DNA from: Prauserella endophytica
GTDB taxonomy: Bacteria; Actinomycetota; Actinomycetes; Mycobacteriales; Pseudonocardiaceae
DNA length: 64,000 bases
NCBI RefSeq assembly: GCF_005146945.1
Contig: NZ_SWMS01000003.1
Span: 357,365 to 421,364 of the forward strand
Reading direction: 5' to 3'
Part shown: positions 43,773 through 52,173 of the stretch, one piece after another
How positions within the stretch are numbered: position 1 is the stretch's first letter
Layout of the letters: every line of letters starts with the position of its first letter
Translations under genes and position numbers: made by a program
The notes under the pieces: generated by a model
The model's input: the letters and a program-made list of their open reading frames with translations, nothing else
Databases searched by the model: none
Told to the model about the DNA's origin: nothing

Positions 43773-45032
43773 TCAGCTGCCCGCCGTCGCGAACGCGGGC
43801 GCCACCTGGGCGGCGTGCCCTGTCGGCACGCGCGTGGCCGAGCGCCACGCCACGGCCGCTGCGGCGGTGGCGGCGAGGGTCGCCAGCCCGGCCACGAGCA
43901 GCGCCTCGGCGGGGCCGAGCCGCTCGCACAGCCAGCCGAGCAGCGGCGCGCCGACCGCCCCGGCCCCCGCGGCGACCGTGCCCTGGATCGCGAGCACGCG
44001 GCCCCGCATGCCGTCGGCGGAGTCCAGCTGGAGGCGCGTGCTCTTCGCGGTGTCGATCAGCACCGCGCCCGCGGCGATGGGCAGGATCATCGCCGCGAAG
44101 CCGGCGATCCCGGGCAGGTAGCCGCTGAGCGCCTGGAGCACGCTGGTGGCCGCCGCGGCAGCGAGCAGCACCGGGATCGTCAGCTCGCGGATGCGTGCCG
44201 TGACCACACCGCCGAGCACCGTGCCCACCGCGAAGACCGACGAGAGCATGCCGTAGCCGGCGGCGCCTGCCCCGAGCGGCCCCTCGGCCATCGCGGCCAT
44301 GGTGACCTGGTAGTTGCGGCCGAGTCCGGAGAGCACGAAGCCGAGCGCGAACAGGATGATCAGCACCCGGTGCCCGCGCACGTAGGCGAGCCCGGCCCGC
44401 ACCCCGGCGTGCTCGGGCGCGCTGACCTCCAGCGGGTGGAACTCCCCCGTCCGCATGACGGCGATCGTGGCGATGACGGCGACGAAGCTCGCGGCGTTGA
44501 CGAGGAAGAGCACCGGCTCACCGACCGTGGCCACGAGCAGCCCGGCGAGGCTCATGCCCAGCACGCGGCCGATGGAGTTGACGATCGAGTTCCACGCGAG
44601 CGCGTTGCCGAGGTCGTCTCTCGGCACCACCTGGCTCGCGAAGCGCCCGAGCGCGGGACCGCCGAACGTGCCGATGAGTCCGGACATCGCGGTCAGTGCG
44701 TAGACGGCGGCGATCGGCAGGCCCTGCCACACGACGTAGGCCAGCACGAGCGCCAGCAGGAGGTGGGTGGACTCGGCGATGAGCACGATCCGCCGGGGCG
44801 AGAACCGGTCGGCCAGCGCACCGGCCCACGGGCCGAGCAGCAGCGCTGGCAGGGTGCTCAGCAGGATCGACGCGCCCACCGACGTCGCCGACCCGGTCAT
44901 CTCCAGCACGACCCAGTTGAGGCCGAGCACCTGCATCCACGTGCCGGTCACCGAGATGAGGTCGGCGGTGGCCCACAGCCGGTAGTTGTGGTTGCCGAGG
45001 GCGCGCAGCATCGGCGGCAGCTCTCGCCGCAA
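43773..45032 (-). CDS. MFS exporter (EntS-like)
   Basis: The 419-residue membrane protein has about 12 segments and belongs to the MFS_3/enterobactin-exporter-like group: LRALGNHNYRLWATADLISV, GTWMQVLGLNWVVLEMTG, GPWAGALADRFSPRRIVLI and SMRGRVLAIQ-like DGMRGRVLAIQGTVAAGAG. The substrate is unknown; export of siderophores or toxic aromatics is possible. Starts are TTG 45032 or ATG 45011; neither has a clear ribosome binding site. Confidence 0.87.
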   Translation of the reverse strand: MRRELPPMLRALGNHNYRLWATADLISVTGTWMQVLGLNWVVLEMTGSATSVGASILLSTLPALLLGPWAGALADRFSPRRIVLIAESTHLLLALVLAYVVWQGLPIAAVYALTAMSGLIGTFGGPALGRFASQVVPRDDLGNALAWNSIVNSIGRVLGMSLAGLLVATVGEPVLFLVNAASFVAVIATIAVMRTGEFHPLEVSAPEHAGVRAGLAYVRGHRVLIILFALGFVLSGLGRNYQVTMAAMAEGPLGAGAAGYGMLSSVFAVGTVLGGVVTARIRELTIPVLLAAAAATSVLQALSGYLPGIAGFAAMILPIAAGAVLIDTAKSTRLQLDSADGMRGRVLAIQGTVAAGAGAVGAPLLGWLCERLGPAEALLVAGLATLAATAAAAVAWRSATRVPTGHAAQVAPAFATAGS

Positions 45033-45412
45033 CTTCTTTCCCCTTTGGACAGTGGTGCGCCGGAAAAGTACCGTCGCGCACCGGAAGACGGACAGGTTCG
45101 CGATCGACGGTGACCGAGCGGCCGCTCACGCTACCCCGAGAAGACCGCGCTAATCCTTTCCGGACATGTGGCGATGCCAACAGCCGCAGCCGGAAACGCC
45201 TGTGCTGAGCGGAATCCGCACGTCGGCGCGCGGGAACTCGGCCTGTCCGTCACGGACCAGAGTCAGTCGTTGTGCGCGAAGCGATGAGATTGGTGGCACA
45301 GCGACGACACGCAACCCGGACGTCGCTCACGCGTCGGCGGCCGGTTGACAGGGCGCAGATCTAGTATAACCATTATCAGGCCAACACCGGCGTTGGAGCG
45401 ACGGGAGACGAG
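45033..45412. other. 380-bp intergenic region between MFS exporter and NDMA-type ADH
   Basis: No convincing gene is seen. It contains a 12-bp palindrome GAGCGGCCGCTC (45116-45127), a TTGACA hexamer (45345-45350), an AT-rich block with TAGTATAACCATTAT (45362-45376) that marks the likely promoter of the dehydrogenase though -35/-10 spacing does not fit well, and a near-palindrome CCAACACCGGCGTTGG (45381-45396) in the leader. Confidence 0.5.
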
Positions 45413-46531
45413 ATGAAGACCAAGGGTGCGCTGCTGTGGGAGCCGGGGACCAACTCCGGATGGAGCGTGGAGGAGATCGAGATCGACCCGCCAAGGGAAC
45501 GCGAGGTCCTGGTCAAGCTCGCCGCCTCGGGCATCTGCCACAGCGATCACCACCTCGACGACGGCGTGATCCCGCTGCCGTGGGCCCCCATCCTCGGCGG
45601 CCACGAGGGCGCGGGCGTCGTCACCGAGGTCGGGCCCGGCGTCACCGACGTCGAGGTGGGCGACCACGTGGTCCTGTCGTTCCTCCCCTCGTGCGGCAAG
45701 TGCAAGATGTGCGTCGGTGGCCGCAGCAACATGTGCGCACTCGGCTCCGGCGTGCTCGCCGGGACGGCCCCGGACGGCAGCCACCGCGTGCACGCCAGGG
45801 GCAAGGGCGTCGGCTGCATGTCCTACCTCGGCACGTTCAGCCCGTATGTGTGCGCGCCCCTCGACGCCACGATCAGGATCGACCGCGACATCCCGCTCGA
45901 CAAGGCCGCCCTAATCGGCTGCGGCGTCCCCACGGGCTGGGGCTCCTCCGTGTACGCCGCCGACATGCAGCTGAACGACACCGTCGTGGTGGTCGGCACG
46001 GGCGGCGTCGGCATCAACGCGGTGCAGGGCGCCCGGCACAAGGGAGCGCGCAACATCATCGCCATCGACCCGGTCGAGTACAAGCGCGAGTCCGCTCTGC
46101 GCTTCGGCGCCACCCACGCCGTCAGCGACTACGCCGAGGCCGCCCAGCTGGTCGAGCGCATGACCGACGGCCAGGGCGCCGACCGCGTGATCGTCACCGT
46201 CGGGGTCGCCTACGGAAACCTGATGAACCAGGCGCAGGAGCTGACCCGCCGGGGCGGTGTCATGGTGCTCACCGCGGCCGCCCCGGTCACCCAGCGCGAC
46301 GTGGACTTCGACCTGTTCACCTTCGCCATGTCCGGCAAGCGCCTCCAGGGCTGCCTCTACGGCAGCACCAACTCACGCAACGACGTGCCGGCGCTGCTCG
46401 ACCTGTACCGCGACGGCAAGCTCATGCTCGACGAGCTGGTGACGAAGACCTACGACCTGGAGGACATCAACCAGGCGTTCACGGATCTGCAGGAGGGCAA
46501 GAACCTGCGCGGCGTGATCAGGTACGACTGA
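45413..46531 (+). CDS. NDMA-dependent (mycofactocin-type) zinc alcohol dehydrogenase
   Basis: The 372-residue medium-chain dehydrogenase opens MKTKGALLWEPGTNSGWSVE, the hallmark of the nicotinoprotein NDMA-dependent family. Catalytic-zinc ligands are in SGICHSDHH and GGHEGAG; structural-zinc cysteines are in CGKCKMCVGGRSNMC. The Rossmann motif is GTGGVGINAVQGA. In this family NAD stays bound and is recycled through mycofactocin or, in vitro, NDMA. It would oxidise an alcohol for carbon use or detoxification. No mycofactocin genes are in the window. Confidence 0.9.
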   Translation: MKTKGALLWEPGTNSGWSVEEIEIDPPREREVLVKLAASGICHSDHHLDDGVIPLPWAPILGGHEGAGVVTEVGPGVTDVEVGDHVVLSFLPSCGKCKMCVGGRSNMCALGSGVLAGTAPDGSHRVHARGKGVGCMSYLGTFSPYVCAPLDATIRIDRDIPLDKAALIGCGVPTGWGSSVYAADMQLNDTVVVVGTGGVGINAVQGARHKGARNIIAIDPVEYKRESALRFGATHAVSDYAEAAQLVERMTDGQGADRVIVTVGVAYGNLMNQAQELTRRGGVMVLTAAAPVTQRDVDFDLFTFAMSGKRLQGCLYGSTNSRNDVPALLDLYRDGKLMLDELVTKTYDLEDINQAFTDLQEGKNLRGVIRYD

Positions 46532-46554
46532 GATACTGCTCTCCCCGGCCACGC

Positions 46555-46582
46555 TGTCGATCCGGCCTCGGGCCGTTCGTAC
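46555..46582 (+). promoter_or_regulatory. ECF42-type promoter of the DGPF-sigma operon
   Basis: TGTCGA (46555-46560), 17 bp, then CGTAC (46578-46582). TGTCGA is, as I recall it, the conserved -35 element of ECF42 sigma targets, which normally precede DGPF/YCII genes exactly as here. It leaves a leader of about 45 nt to the ATG at 46633. Confidence 0.55.
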
Positions 46583-46632
46583 AGAGGGTGAGAGGCCGGC
46601 AGCCCGCCGGCCGTCGTCCGAGGAGACGCGGC

Positions 46633-46995
46633 ATGAAGCAGTACCTGCTCAGCATCTACCAGCCCACCGGCGACATGCCTGATCCAGGCTTCCTGGCCGG
46701 AGTGATGCGCGACGTCGAGCAACTCAACCAGGAGCTGCGGGCCGCCGGAGCGTGGATCTTCGCCGGTGGTCTGCACGCTCCCGAGTCGGCGACCGTCCTG
46801 CGCGCCGACGGCGACGACGTGCTCACCACCGACGGTCCGTTCGCCGAAGGCAAGGAGCACCTCGGCGGCTTCACGATCATCAGTGCCGACGACCTGGACT
46901 CGGCTCTGGACTGGGGCCGCAGGCTCGCGAAGGCGACCACACTGCCCGTCGAGGTGCGGCCGTTCCAGGACGAGTCCGGGAACCGAACGGGATGA
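46633..46995 (+). CDS. DGPF/YCII-domain protein
   Basis: The 120-residue protein has a ferredoxin-like YCII fold with the DGPF signature (TTDGPFAEGKEHLGGFTIIS). It starts MKQYLLSIYQPTGDMPDPGF, with AGGAG upstream. These proteins are the standard partners and targets of ECF42 sigma factors. Their biochemical role is unproven. It overlaps the sigma gene by 4 bp. Confidence 0.9.
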   Translation: MKQYLLSIYQPTGDMPDPGFLAGVMRDVEQLNQELRAAGAWIFAGGLHAPESATVLRADGDDVLTTDGPFAEGKEHLGGFTIISADDLDSALDWGRRLAKATTLPVEVRPFQDESGNRTG

Positions 46996-48212
46996 TGACG
47001 GAGCCGTCCACCGCGGACATCGAGAGGATCTTCCGCGAGGAGTACGGCCGGGCCGTGTCGGTCCTGGTCCGCGTCTTCGGCGACCTCGACCTCGCCGAGG
47101 AGGCGGTCCAGGACGCGTTCGCCGCGGCGCTGCGGGCCTGGCCGGAGTCGGGCCTGCCGCCCAGCCCGGCAGGCTGGCTCATCACCACCGCCCGCAACCG
47201 CACGATCGACCGCCTGCGCCGGGAGTCCTCCCGCGAGGCCCGGCATGCGCAGGCCGCGCTGCTGTACTCCTGGGACGAGCCAGCCGAGGAGGGGCCCGTG
47301 CGCGACGAACGGCTCCGCCTGCTCTTCACCTGCTGCCACCCCGCGCTCGCGATGACCGCGCGGGTGGCGCTGACGCTGCGGCTGCTCGGCGGGCTCACCA
47401 CCGCCGAGATCGCCCGCGCGTTCCTGGTGCCCGAACCCACCATGGCCCAGCGGATCGTGCGCGCGAAGGCGAAGATCCGCGACGCGGGCATCCCCTACCG
47501 CGTGCCGCACGAGGCCGACCTGCCCGAGCGGCTAGCCGGCGTGCTCGCCGTGGTGTATCTGATCTACAACGAGGGGCACACCGCCAGCGAGGGCGACGTG
47601 CTCGCCCGTGAGGACCTGTGCCTGGAGGCGGTGCGCCTCGCCAGGCTGCTCGCGGAGCTCATGCCCGACGAGCCCGAAACACTGGGCCTGCTCGCGCTGC
47701 TGTTGCTCAGCGAGTCCCGCCGCGGGGCGCGAACCGGCCCGAACGGCGAGCTGGTGCTGCTGGCCGAGCAGGACCGGAGTCGCTGGGACCGGGCGCTCGT
47801 CGCCGAAGGCCAGGCTCTGGTCCGGCAGTGCCTGCGCCGCAACCGGCCCGGCCCCTACCAGATCCAGGCCGCCATCAACGCCGTCCACAGCGACGCCCCG
47901 AGCGCCGCCGCGACCGACTGGCGCCAGATCATGCGGCTGTACGACCAGCTGCTGGCGATCGTGCCGACCCCGGTGGTAGCGCTGAACCGCGCGGTCGCGG
48001 TGGCCGAGGTGGAAGGGCCCGGCGCCGCGCTCGCCCTCGTCGACGACCTGAAGCTCCACCGCTACCACCTGTTCCACGCCATCCGGGCCGACCTGCTCAG
48101 GAGGCTCGGCCGGACCGGCGAGGCGGCACGGGCGTACGAGACCGCCGTCGACCGCACCGCGAACGAGGCCGAGCGGGCGCTGCTGCGGCGAAGGCTCGCC
48201 GAGCTGGGCTGA
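46992..48212 (+). CDS. ECF42-group RNA polymerase sigma factor with C-terminal TPR-like extension
   Basis: The 406-residue protein has sigma region 2 (FREEYGRAVSVLVRVFGDLD, then TTARNRTIDRLRRES) and region 4 (ALTLRLLGGLTTAEIARAFL, TMAQRIVRAKAKIRDA). A long helical C-terminal domain of about 200 residues follows (VYLIYNEGHTASEGD; LYDQLLAIVPTPVVALNRAV). This layout and the DGPF partner define ECF42. No anti-sigma gene is present; the extension is thought to control activity. ATG at 46992 overlaps the DGPF stop. It should drive its own operon through TGTCGA. Confidence 0.92.
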   Translation: MMTEPSTADIERIFREEYGRAVSVLVRVFGDLDLAEEAVQDAFAAALRAWPESGLPPSPAGWLITTARNRTIDRLRRESSREARHAQAALLYSWDEPAEEGPVRDERLRLLFTCCHPALAMTARVALTLRLLGGLTTAEIARAFLVPEPTMAQRIVRAKAKIRDAGIPYRVPHEADLPERLAGVLAVVYLIYNEGHTASEGDVLAREDLCLEAVRLARLLAELMPDEPETLGLLALLLLSESRRGARTGPNGELVLLAEQDRSRWDRALVAEGQALVRQCLRRNRPGPYQIQAAINAVHSDAPSAAATDWRQIMRLYDQLLAIVPTPVVALNRAVAVAEVEGPGAALALVDDLKLHRYHLFHAIRADLLRRLGRTGEAARAYETAVDRTANEAERALLRRRLAELG

Positions 48213-48216
48213 ACCG

Positions 48217-49065
48217 TCAGGACGCCCAGTGCGCCGGGCGCGCCAGCGCCGGAGGCAGCTTCGTGGTGCCGTCGCCCCTCGCCGCGTCGAGCTGGGACTG
48301 GATCAGGAACAGGCTCGTGCTCAGGTCGGCGCCCCGCAGATCCGCGCCGCGCGTGTCGGCGCCCACGACGTCCGCCAGGCGCAGGTCGGCGCGGCGGAGA
48401 TCGGCACCGATCAGGAACGCGCCCCGCAGGTTCGCGCCCCGCAGGTCGGCCTTGTGGAAGTCACGGCCGATCAGGTCGGCACCGCGCAGCTCGGCCGGCC
48501 GCCGCACCCCGCGTCGCACCAGCTCGCTCACGCGCGACAGCACGGCGTTCACCGACTGCCAGTGCGGGCGCACGTCGAGCTCGGCGAGCGCGTCCGGCCC
48601 CAGCAGGGTGAGCCGCTCGGTCTCCTCGCGCGCGGCCGTGAGCTCGGGGTGCGCCGGGCGCGCCGCCCGCAGGGTCAGCGCCTCGTTGACGTACCACAGC
48701 AGCTCGTGCAGCTCGCGCATCACGGGGAAGACGGTGAACATCCGCTCCGCGGTGTCTGGCGCGCCGCGCCAGTCCGTGCCGGCGAAGGTGACCTGGCAGA
48801 CCTGCTGGCCCGCGCCGAAGCAGTCGTACACCGTGCAGCCGGGAAAGCCCTTGTCCCGCAATCGGTCGTGGATCCCGCAGCCGAAGTCGGCGAGCAGGTT
48901 CCGGCACGGTGTGCGCGCGGGCTTGTCGACGGCGAAGTCGGCCGACGCCGAGAAGGCGGGCACGACACAACACAGCCCGAAGCAGCTCGCGCAGTCGGCC
49001 CGCAGCCGGGTACGGAAGTCGCCCTCGGTGGTGGCCGCGCCAGCCGGCGCGGAAGGATCCGGCAT
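48217..49065 (-). CDS. Cys-rich (YkgJ-like) pentapeptide-repeat protein
   Basis: The 282-residue protein has an N-terminal segment with nine cysteines in the first 90 residues (CASCFGLCC; CRNLLADFGCGIH; GFPGCTVYDC), spaced like the zinc/iron-chelating YkgJ domain. A helical middle follows. Residues of about 195-255 form some eleven A(D/N)LxX pentapeptides (ELRGADL; ADLRGANLRGA), a quadrilateral beta-helix. Pentapeptide proteins can mimic DNA or act as scaffolds; the metal-binding head is unexplained. ATG at 49065 has AGGAG upstream. It converges on the sigma gene. Confidence 0.78.
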   Translation of the reverse strand: MPDPSAPAGAATTEGDFRTRLRADCASCFGLCCVVPAFSASADFAVDKPARTPCRNLLADFGCGIHDRLRDKGFPGCTVYDCFGAGQQVCQVTFAGTDWRGAPDTAERMFTVFPVMRELHELLWYVNEALTLRAARPAHPELTAAREETERLTLLGPDALAELDVRPHWQSVNAVLSRVSELVRRGVRRPAELRGADLIGRDFHKADLRGANLRGAFLIGADLRRADLRLADVVGADTRGADLRGADLSTSLFLIQSQLDAARGDGTTKLPPALARPAHWAS

Positions 49066-49091
49066 GGGGAGATCTCCTGCGGGGCTGGCGC

Positions 49092-49367
49092 TCAACCCTG
49101 GGACTTCGCGGCGATCCTCGCGCGCACCTCGGGCCTGCGCAGCGGCGGCACCGTCGGCGGCGGGTTGCGCCGGGCGGGCAGCTCGGCGAGCAACCGCGTG
49201 GTGATCTCGGCGATCTCGGTGACGGCCCGCTCGAACGGCTCGCGCGTCGCGTCCGAAACGGACTGCACGCCACTGACCTTCCGAACGTACTGCCGGGCGG
49301 CGGCCTCGATCTCCTCAGGCGTCGCCGACGGCTCGAGCCCGCGAAGTACGGTGATGTTGCGGCACAT
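49092..49367 (-). CDS. DUF2277 family protein
   Basis: The 91-residue protein begins MCRNITVLRGLEPSATPEEI, the signature N-terminus of DUF2277, and has AARQYVRKVSGVQSVSDATR and ITTRLLAEL. Its function is unknown. It is 26 bp upstream of the pentapeptide gene on the same strand and may share its transcript. Confidence 0.88.
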   Translation of the reverse strand: MCRNITVLRGLEPSATPEEIEAAARQYVRKVSGVQSVSDATREPFERAVTEIAEITTRLLAELPARRNPPPTVPPLRRPEVRARIAAKSQG

Positions 49368-49441
49368 GCCGTTCAGCCTACGCGCCGACGCCGGGGGACG
49401 AGAGTCTTCCCGCCGGGCACGCGACGGTGTACACCTAGCGG

Positions 49442-50182
49442 GTGGGCACCACACACCAGGGCCCCGAGCAGCTGGTCCAGCTCGACGAAGTCGCCACCGC
49501 CCTCCGTCTGTTGCACGACGAGATGAGCGCGGCCGAGCCGTTGGAGCGCGGGCTGTGCCGGGTCACCGCGGGGGCGGTGGCCGCCGTTCCCGACGCCCAG
49601 CACGCGAGCGTCACACTGCTCGACGGCGGGCACCTCAGCACGGCCGCGTCCACGGCCGACGACATCACCGAGATCGAGCACGTCCAGTACGTGGCCGGCC
49701 GGGGCCCGTGCGTTCAGGCAGCGACCACCCGCTCCGCGGTCCGCGCCGTCGCAGGGCCGAGGCCCGAGCCGTGGCCCGAGTTCGCCGAGGCCGCGTGGTG
49801 TGCCGGACTGCGGGCGGCGCTGTCGGTGCCGCTCGTGGTGGCCGCCGACGACGAGCCGATGCGGGGCTCGCTGAACCTCTACAGCGGCGACGAGACCGCG
49901 TTCGACCCCTTCGACGAGACCCTCATGCGGGTGTTCACCGTGGCGGCCTCGGCGGCGATCTGCGACGCCCGCCGCTGGCAGCGCTCCCGCCGCCAGGTCG
50001 AGCAGCTCGAGTTCGGACTCGTCTCGCGCGCCGACATCGAGCAGGCCAAGGGTGTGCTGATGGCCCTGCACGGCTGCTCCGCCGACGAGGCGTTCCTCCT
50101 GCTGGCCCACGAGTCGCAGGTCCGCAACACGAAGCTGCGCGAGGTCGCGCGCGAGCTGCTGGCGTCGTTGCGGCACCGCTGA
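49442..50182 (+). CDS. GAF-ANTAR putative transcription antitermination protein
   Basis: The 246-residue protein has a GAF sensor (about residues 30-175; ASVTLLDGGHLSTAASTADD, YVAGRGPCVQAATT) and a C-terminal ANTAR three-helix RNA-binding domain (SRADIEQAKGVLMALHGCSA, DEAFLLLAHESQVRN). ANTAR domains bind paired stem-loops to stop transcript termination. The ligand and RNA target are unknown, and no sensor kinase is adjacent. GTG start at 49442. Confidence 0.9.
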   Translation: MGTTHQGPEQLVQLDEVATALRLLHDEMSAAEPLERGLCRVTAGAVAAVPDAQHASVTLLDGGHLSTAASTADDITEIEHVQYVAGRGPCVQAATTRSAVRAVAGPRPEPWPEFAEAAWCAGLRAALSVPLVVAADDEPMRGSLNLYSGDETAFDPFDETLMRVFTVAASAAICDARRWQRSRRQVEQLEFGLVSRADIEQAKGVLMALHGCSADEAFLLLAHESQVRNTKLREVARELLASLRHR

Positions 50183-50200
50183 GCACATCGTCAGCGATTG

Positions 50201-50623
50201 TCAGTAGTAGCCCTCCACGGGAACCCGCGCCTCGTCGAACAGCGCGGGCCCGTCCTGCGGCACGGCGGGGAACCCGGTGCCGGGCGGCTGCAGGCTCGCC
50301 AGCTGCTCCCCCGACAGCGCGAACACGACACGGCCAACGCCGGAACGGGCGAGCGCACCCGCGCACATGCCGCACGGCTGGCAGCTGGTGTAGAGGGTCG
50401 TGCCCGCCGCGGTGTCCCGGTCCAGCTCCCGCGCCGCCCATCTCGCCAGCTTCAGCTCCGGGTGGGCGCTGATGTCGCGGTCGCCGAGCACGGTGTTCCA
50501 CGCCTCGGCGAGGATGTCGCCACCGGGGCCGACGAGCAGGGAGCCGAACGGCGCCTCGCCCGACGCGCGCGCCTTCGCGGCGAGCGCGATCGCCCTGCGC
50601 AGGAAGTGGTCATCGTGGGTCAC
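50201..50623 (-). CDS. Nucleoside/nucleobase deaminase (CDA fold)
   Basis: The 140-residue protein has the zinc deaminase motifs in the form HPELK (usually H[AP]E) and SCQPCGMCAGAL. PFGSLLVGPGGDILAEAWN resembles guanine deaminase and tRNA adenosine deaminase relatives. It is probably a purine base or nucleoside deaminase. Its ATG overlaps the stop of the LLM oxidoreductase gene by 4 bp. Confidence 0.87.
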   Translation of the reverse strand: MTHDDHFLRRAIALAAKARASGEAPFGSLLVGPGGDILAEAWNTVLGDRDISAHPELKLARWAARELDRDTAAGTTLYTSCQPCGMCAGALARSGVGRVVFALSGEQLASLQPPGTGFPAVPQDGPALFDEARVPVEGYY

Positions 50624-51471
50624 GGCGTCCCCCTCGGGTTCCAGTGGGCGGCCACGGCCGCCAGCGCCTGCCAGGCGCGCTCGGGGTGGTGCGTCTCGGC
50701 GGGGTCGCCGCCGAACGGGTCGAGCACGACGGTGTCGGAGCCGAGCAGCCGCAGTTCCTCCAGGTCGCCGGTGATCTGCTCGATGCTGCCCTCACCGGCG
50801 AGCCGGCCCGGCGCGGTCAGCGGCGCGTCGGTGAGGCGCAGCACGATCCGGGGCGCGAGCGCGGGCACCGGGCGTCCCATTGCGTCGGCATCGGCCTTGA
50901 GCCGGTCCACGGACCCGTGCAGCCAACCCGACTCGAACCGCAACGGATGCCACGCGTCGCCGAACCGGACCGCGCGGCGGCGGCCCGCGGCGCTGTTGCC
51001 GCCCACCCACACCGGGATGTCGCGCGCGCGGTAGTCGGACTCGTTCGCCCACGCCTCCCGCACCACGCGCAGCATGTCGTCGGTGAGCGCGCCGCGCCGC
51101 TCGAAGGGCACGCCGAGCGCCTGGTACTCCTGCCGGGCCCAGCCGACCCCGACACCGAGCACGAACCGGCCGCCGCTGAGGTCGTTGAGGTTCGCCGCCA
51201 TGCGCGCTGTCAGCAGCGGGTGCCGGTACGGGGCGACCAGCACGGTCGTCCCGAGTCGCACGCGGTCGGTGACGCCGGCCAGCCAGGACAGGGTGGTGAA
51301 CGGCTCGAAGAACGGCGCCGGGTACTGCGCGGCGACATCGGGAGTGACCGCGACGTGGTCGGAGACCATCAGCAGGTCGAAGCCGAGCCCCTCGACCGTG
51401 CGCGCCCATTGACGGAGCACGCCCGGATCGGTGCCAGGCCCGAAGTTGAGGACGTTGACGCCGAGTCGCAT
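50620..51471 (-). CDS. LLM-class F420-dependent oxidoreductase
   Basis: The 283-residue luciferase-like TIM-barrel protein starts MRLGVNVLNFGPGTDPGVLR and has LLMVSDHVAVTPDV, RVRLGTTVLVAPYRHPLLTA and GVGVGWARQEYQALGV, typical of actinobacterial F420-dependent members. It likely reduces or oxidises a small molecule by hydride transfer from F420H2. It is coupled to the deaminase gene, suggesting one pathway, possibly of a purine-derived or heterocyclic compound (inference). Confidence 0.87.
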   Translation of the reverse strand: MRLGVNVLNFGPGTDPGVLRQWARTVEGLGFDLLMVSDHVAVTPDVAAQYPAPFFEPFTTLSWLAGVTDRVRLGTTVLVAPYRHPLLTARMAANLNDLSGGRFVLGVGVGWARQEYQALGVPFERRGALTDDMLRVVREAWANESDYRARDIPVWVGGNSAAGRRRAVRFGDAWHPLRFESGWLHGSVDRLKADADAMGRPVPALAPRIVLRLTDAPLTAPGRLAGEGSIEQITGDLEELRLLGSDTVVLDPFGGDPAETHHPERAWQALAAVAAHWNPRGTP

Positions 51472-51563
51472 GACCTCAGGCTAGGCACCCGGCGGCAAAC
51501 CGGGAACCGAGTTCTCCCGGCATTACCCACCTGCCGCCGTGGATCTGCCGGTAGATTGACCCG

Positions 51564-52022
51564 ATGGCCGAGAGTCTCGACGCGACGGACTGGTCGATCC
51601 TGACCGAACTCCAGCGCGACGGCCGGCTGCCGCTCACCGAGCTGGCCCGGCGGGTCAGCCTGAGCGCGTCGGCCACCACCGAACGCGTCAAGCGGCTCGA
51701 GCACGCCGGGGTGATCACGGGCTACCGCGCCGAGGTGGACCTGGCGAGCGTCGGCTACGCGGTGCTCGCCGTGGTGCGGCTGAAGTACCCGGGCCGCAAA
51801 CACGAGCCGCTGCACCGGTTGCTGCGGCAGCGTACGGAGATCCTGGAGTGCCTGCGCACCACCGGCGACGACTGCTACACCCTCAAGGTCGCGGCGTCCT
51901 CCATGCCGCATCTGGAGCAGCTGGTCGACGAGCTGGCGGCGTTCGGCAGCACCACCACCAACGTGGTCTACAGCCAGACGCTCTCCTACCGGGGACCGCA
52001 AGCGCCGCCGCGTGTTACGTGA
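51564..52022 (+). CDS. Lrp/AsnC-family transcriptional regulator
   Basis: The 152-residue protein has a winged helix (LDATDWSILTELQRDGRLPL, then SASATTERVKRLEHAGVITG) and a RAM domain (YAVLAVVRLKYPGRKHEPLH, CYTLKVAASSMPHLEQLVDE). It is divergent from the LLM-deaminase operon over 92 bp and is probably its regulator. A CCGGGA/TCCCGG dyad (51500-51520) in the gap is a possible site. Confidence 0.9.
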   Translation: MAESLDATDWSILTELQRDGRLPLTELARRVSLSASATTERVKRLEHAGVITGYRAEVDLASVGYAVLAVVRLKYPGRKHEPLHRLLRQRTEILECLRTTGDDCYTLKVAASSMPHLEQLVDELAAFGSTTTNVVYSQTLSYRGPQAPPRVT

Positions 52023-52080
52023 AGAGTCTTTCACGTCGGTTTCATCGAAGGACCATGACACCGCCACGAGACTTCGGGCC

Positions 52081-52097
52081 GACCGGTTGAACCGGTC
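52081..52097. repeat. 17-bp perfect palindrome in the Lrp-surface protein gap
   Basis: GACCGGTT-G-AACCGGTC is a perfect dyad 59 bp after the Lrp gene and 77 bp before the secreted Asp-rich gene. It could be a weak terminator stem or an operator of the sortase operon. Confidence 0.4.
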
Positions 52098-52173
52098 CGC
52101 GATGCCTCGACCGGGACATCGCGCCTCCCCCGCGGTTCCCGCCGGGAACCGCGTTCCCCGAAAGGTTCTCGAC

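Noticed and set aside
45345..45378. TTGACA with downstream AT-rich block as a firm SigA promoter
   Set aside because: TAGTAT lies only 11 bp and TATAAC 14 bp from TTGACA, outside the usual 16-18 bp, so only the region is noted.
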